Shown piece by piece: positions 63,133 through 64,000 of a stretch of DNA of 64,000 nucleotides (position 1 is its first letter; each line of letters starts with the position of its first letter). The notes beneath the pieces were generated by a model. The model was not told the origin of the DNA, did no database searches, and worked only from the letters and a program-made list of their open reading frames with translations. The DNA is taken from NCBI GenBank assembly GCA_003370465.1, contig QQTG01000021.1:62001-126000 (forward strand), in the 5' to 3' direction. Both the position numbers and the translations under genes were made by a program. Origin of the DNA: Kangiella sp. HD9-110m-PIT-SAG07 (GTDB taxonomy: Bacteria; Pseudomonadota; Gammaproteobacteria; Enterobacterales; Kangiellaceae).

Positions 63133-63283
63133 CGTGGCTCGAAAGTGCGTTTTGTAACTCGGGCCTAAACTAAATCCACACGCAGGTCGACACATTTGCC
63201 GGGGTGCCTTTTTGCTGATTGAAGCTCTAAGGTCGGGGAATGGGATTTGCGGAGGCTTAACCCTAACTTAAAGAGAATTTATT
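63133..63283 (+). ncRNA. rpsB leader (t44-type S2 autoregulatory RNA), inferred
   Basis: About 150 bases of untranslated leader between the predicted start point and the rpsB ATG. It contains GCCGGGGTGCC (63197-63209 region) and AAAGAG before the start codon. In E. coli the rpsB leader is of similar length and is the site of repression by S2; t44 RNA was described from the same place. Function here is inferred from position; the structure was not folded. Confidence 0.5.
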
Positions 63284-64000
63284 ATGTCTAAAGTAAGTAT
63301 GCGTGACATGCTACAGGCGGGCGTGCACTTCGGTCACAAAACTCGTTTCTGGAACCCTCAAATGCGTCCATATATCTTTGGTGCGCGTAACAAGATCCAT
63401 ATCATCAATCTTGAAGAAACAGTACCTATGTTCAACGGCGCGTTGAATTACTTAGGTAAAATCGCTTCTAACAAAGGTAAAATCCTTTTTGTTGGTACTA
63501 AGCGTGCTGCTGCTGAAATCGTTAAAGAAGAAGCGACTCGTTGTGGTCAGTTCTTCGTTGATAAGCGTTGGTTAGGCGGTATGTTGACTAACTACAAAAC
63601 GATTCGTGGTTCTATTAACCGTTTGAAAGACTTAGAAAAACAGTCTGAAGACGGTACTTTCGAGCGTTTGACGAAGAAAGAAGGTTTGATGCGCACTCGT
63701 GAGATGAACAAGCTTGAAGCGTCTATCGGCGGTATTAAGAACATGGGCGGTCTTCCAGACGTATTGTTCGTTATCGACGCTGAACACGAAAGCATTGCAA
63801 TCGCAGAAGCAAACAAGATGGGTATTCCTGTTGTTGCTGTGGTTGATACAAACTCTAACCCGAAAGGCGTTGATTACATCATCCCAGGTAACGATGATGC
63901 GATCCGTGCGATTCGTTTATACTGCGGTGCAGTAGCGGACGCAGTACTTGACGGTAAGCAAAGCAATACTGTTGCTGATAAAGGCGACGAGTTTGTTGAA
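63284..64000 (+). CDS. rpsB: 30S ribosomal protein S2, cut by the window end
   Basis: Start [20 protein letters not shown] is the typical S2 N-terminus; later [32 protein letters not shown] and [14 protein letters not shown] are conserved. 239 codons are seen with no stop, close to the E. coli length of 241, so only a few residues are missing. tsf is expected to follow. The leader upstream probably mediates feedback by S2. Confidence 0.96.
   Translation, partial: MSKVSMRDMLQAGVHFGHKTRFWNPQMRPYIFGARNKIHIINLEETVPMFNGALNYLGKIASNKGKILFVGTKRAAAEIVKEEATRCGQFFVDKRWLGGMLTNYKTIRGSINRLKDLEKQSEDGTFERLTKKEGLMRTREMNKLEASIGGIKNMGGLPDVLFVIDAEHESIAIAEANKMGIPVVAVVDTNSNPKGVDYIIPGNDDAIRAIRLYCGAVADAVLDGKQSNTVADKGDEFVE

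Noticed and set aside
62903..63157. 84-residue plus-strand gene before rpsB
   Set aside because: It runs through the rpsB promoter, has no recognisable motif and no ribosome-binding site.
1..64000. tRNA, rRNA, CRISPR, prophage or insertion sequence
   Set aside because: No cloverleaf, rRNA segment, regularly spaced repeat array, transposase, integrase or phage gene was recognised on either strand.

Overview
The window is a stretch of a gammaproteobacterial chromosome of moderate G+C, dense in housekeeping genes. Gene order around nadB/rpoE, lepA-lepB-rnc-era-recO-pdxJ-acpS, fabA-fabB, ygfZ/sdhE/ygfX and map-glnD-dapD-dapE is typical of Gammaproteobacteria. The many secreted peptidases and peptidase-like lipoproteins (two DUF885 lipoproteins, an M28 peptidase, a POT peptide transporter) suggest a marine, peptide-feeding lineage. 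From memory of gene content I would guess Kangiella or a relative; this is inference, not demonstrated.

Layout. 1-12 kb: the 3' part of rlmM, queF, a POT peptide transporter, alkB, a YhdH-type oxidoreductase, an AddAB-like helicase-nuclease pair and a GNAT acetyltransferase. 12-24 kb: two DUF885 lipoproteins on opposite strands flank a DUF4442 protein, prfB (with its programmed +1 frameshift intact), lysS, a DUF3081-like protein and the fabA-fabB operon; a peroxiredoxin-like protein and ygfZ follow. 24-38 kb: sdhE-ygfX, nadB divergent from the sigma-E locus (rpoE, rseA, rseC, mucD/degP-like; no rseB), then lepA-lepB-DUF4845-rnc-era-recO-pdxJ-acpS and an unrecognised tail-anchored protein. 38-49 kb: a short-chain dehydrogenase with a glutathione peroxidase, an M28 peptidase, an enoyl-CoA hydratase, and a long minus-strand run map-glnD-dapD-arsC/yffB-dapE-vanY plus a 46-residue YpfN-like membrane protein. 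49-63 kb: about 14 kb of small accessory, stress and hypothetical genes (lipoproteins, an ECF sigma/anti-sigma pair, a signal-peptide-bearing KatG, GST, a cold-shock protein, PaiB, an XRE regulator, a VCBS-repeat protein, YnfA, a SHOCT lipoprotein) lying between map and rpsB, which are usually neighbours. The window ends inside rpsB, preceded by its promoter and leader.

The most unusual non-coding signal is a family of three structured palindromic elements, each starting 8-17 bases after a stop codon (DUF4442 gene, prfB, lysS). All share a core of the form TCATTTACT-nn(n)-AGTAAAC. Their flanking arms differ completely in sequence between copies but stay self-complementary, which is what selection on a folded RNA or DNA would give. 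Other second-look items are three candidate sigma-E promoters at the sigma-E locus, a 13-bp perfect long-range inverted repeat between recO and pdxJ, a nested hairpin ahead of the peptide transporter, an operator-like palindrome at fabA, and an open reading frame continuing in frame past the stop codon of the VCBS gene.

No tRNA or rRNA gene, CRISPR array, transposase, integrase or prophage gene was recognised. All functional calls come from reading motifs by eye; no database search was made.
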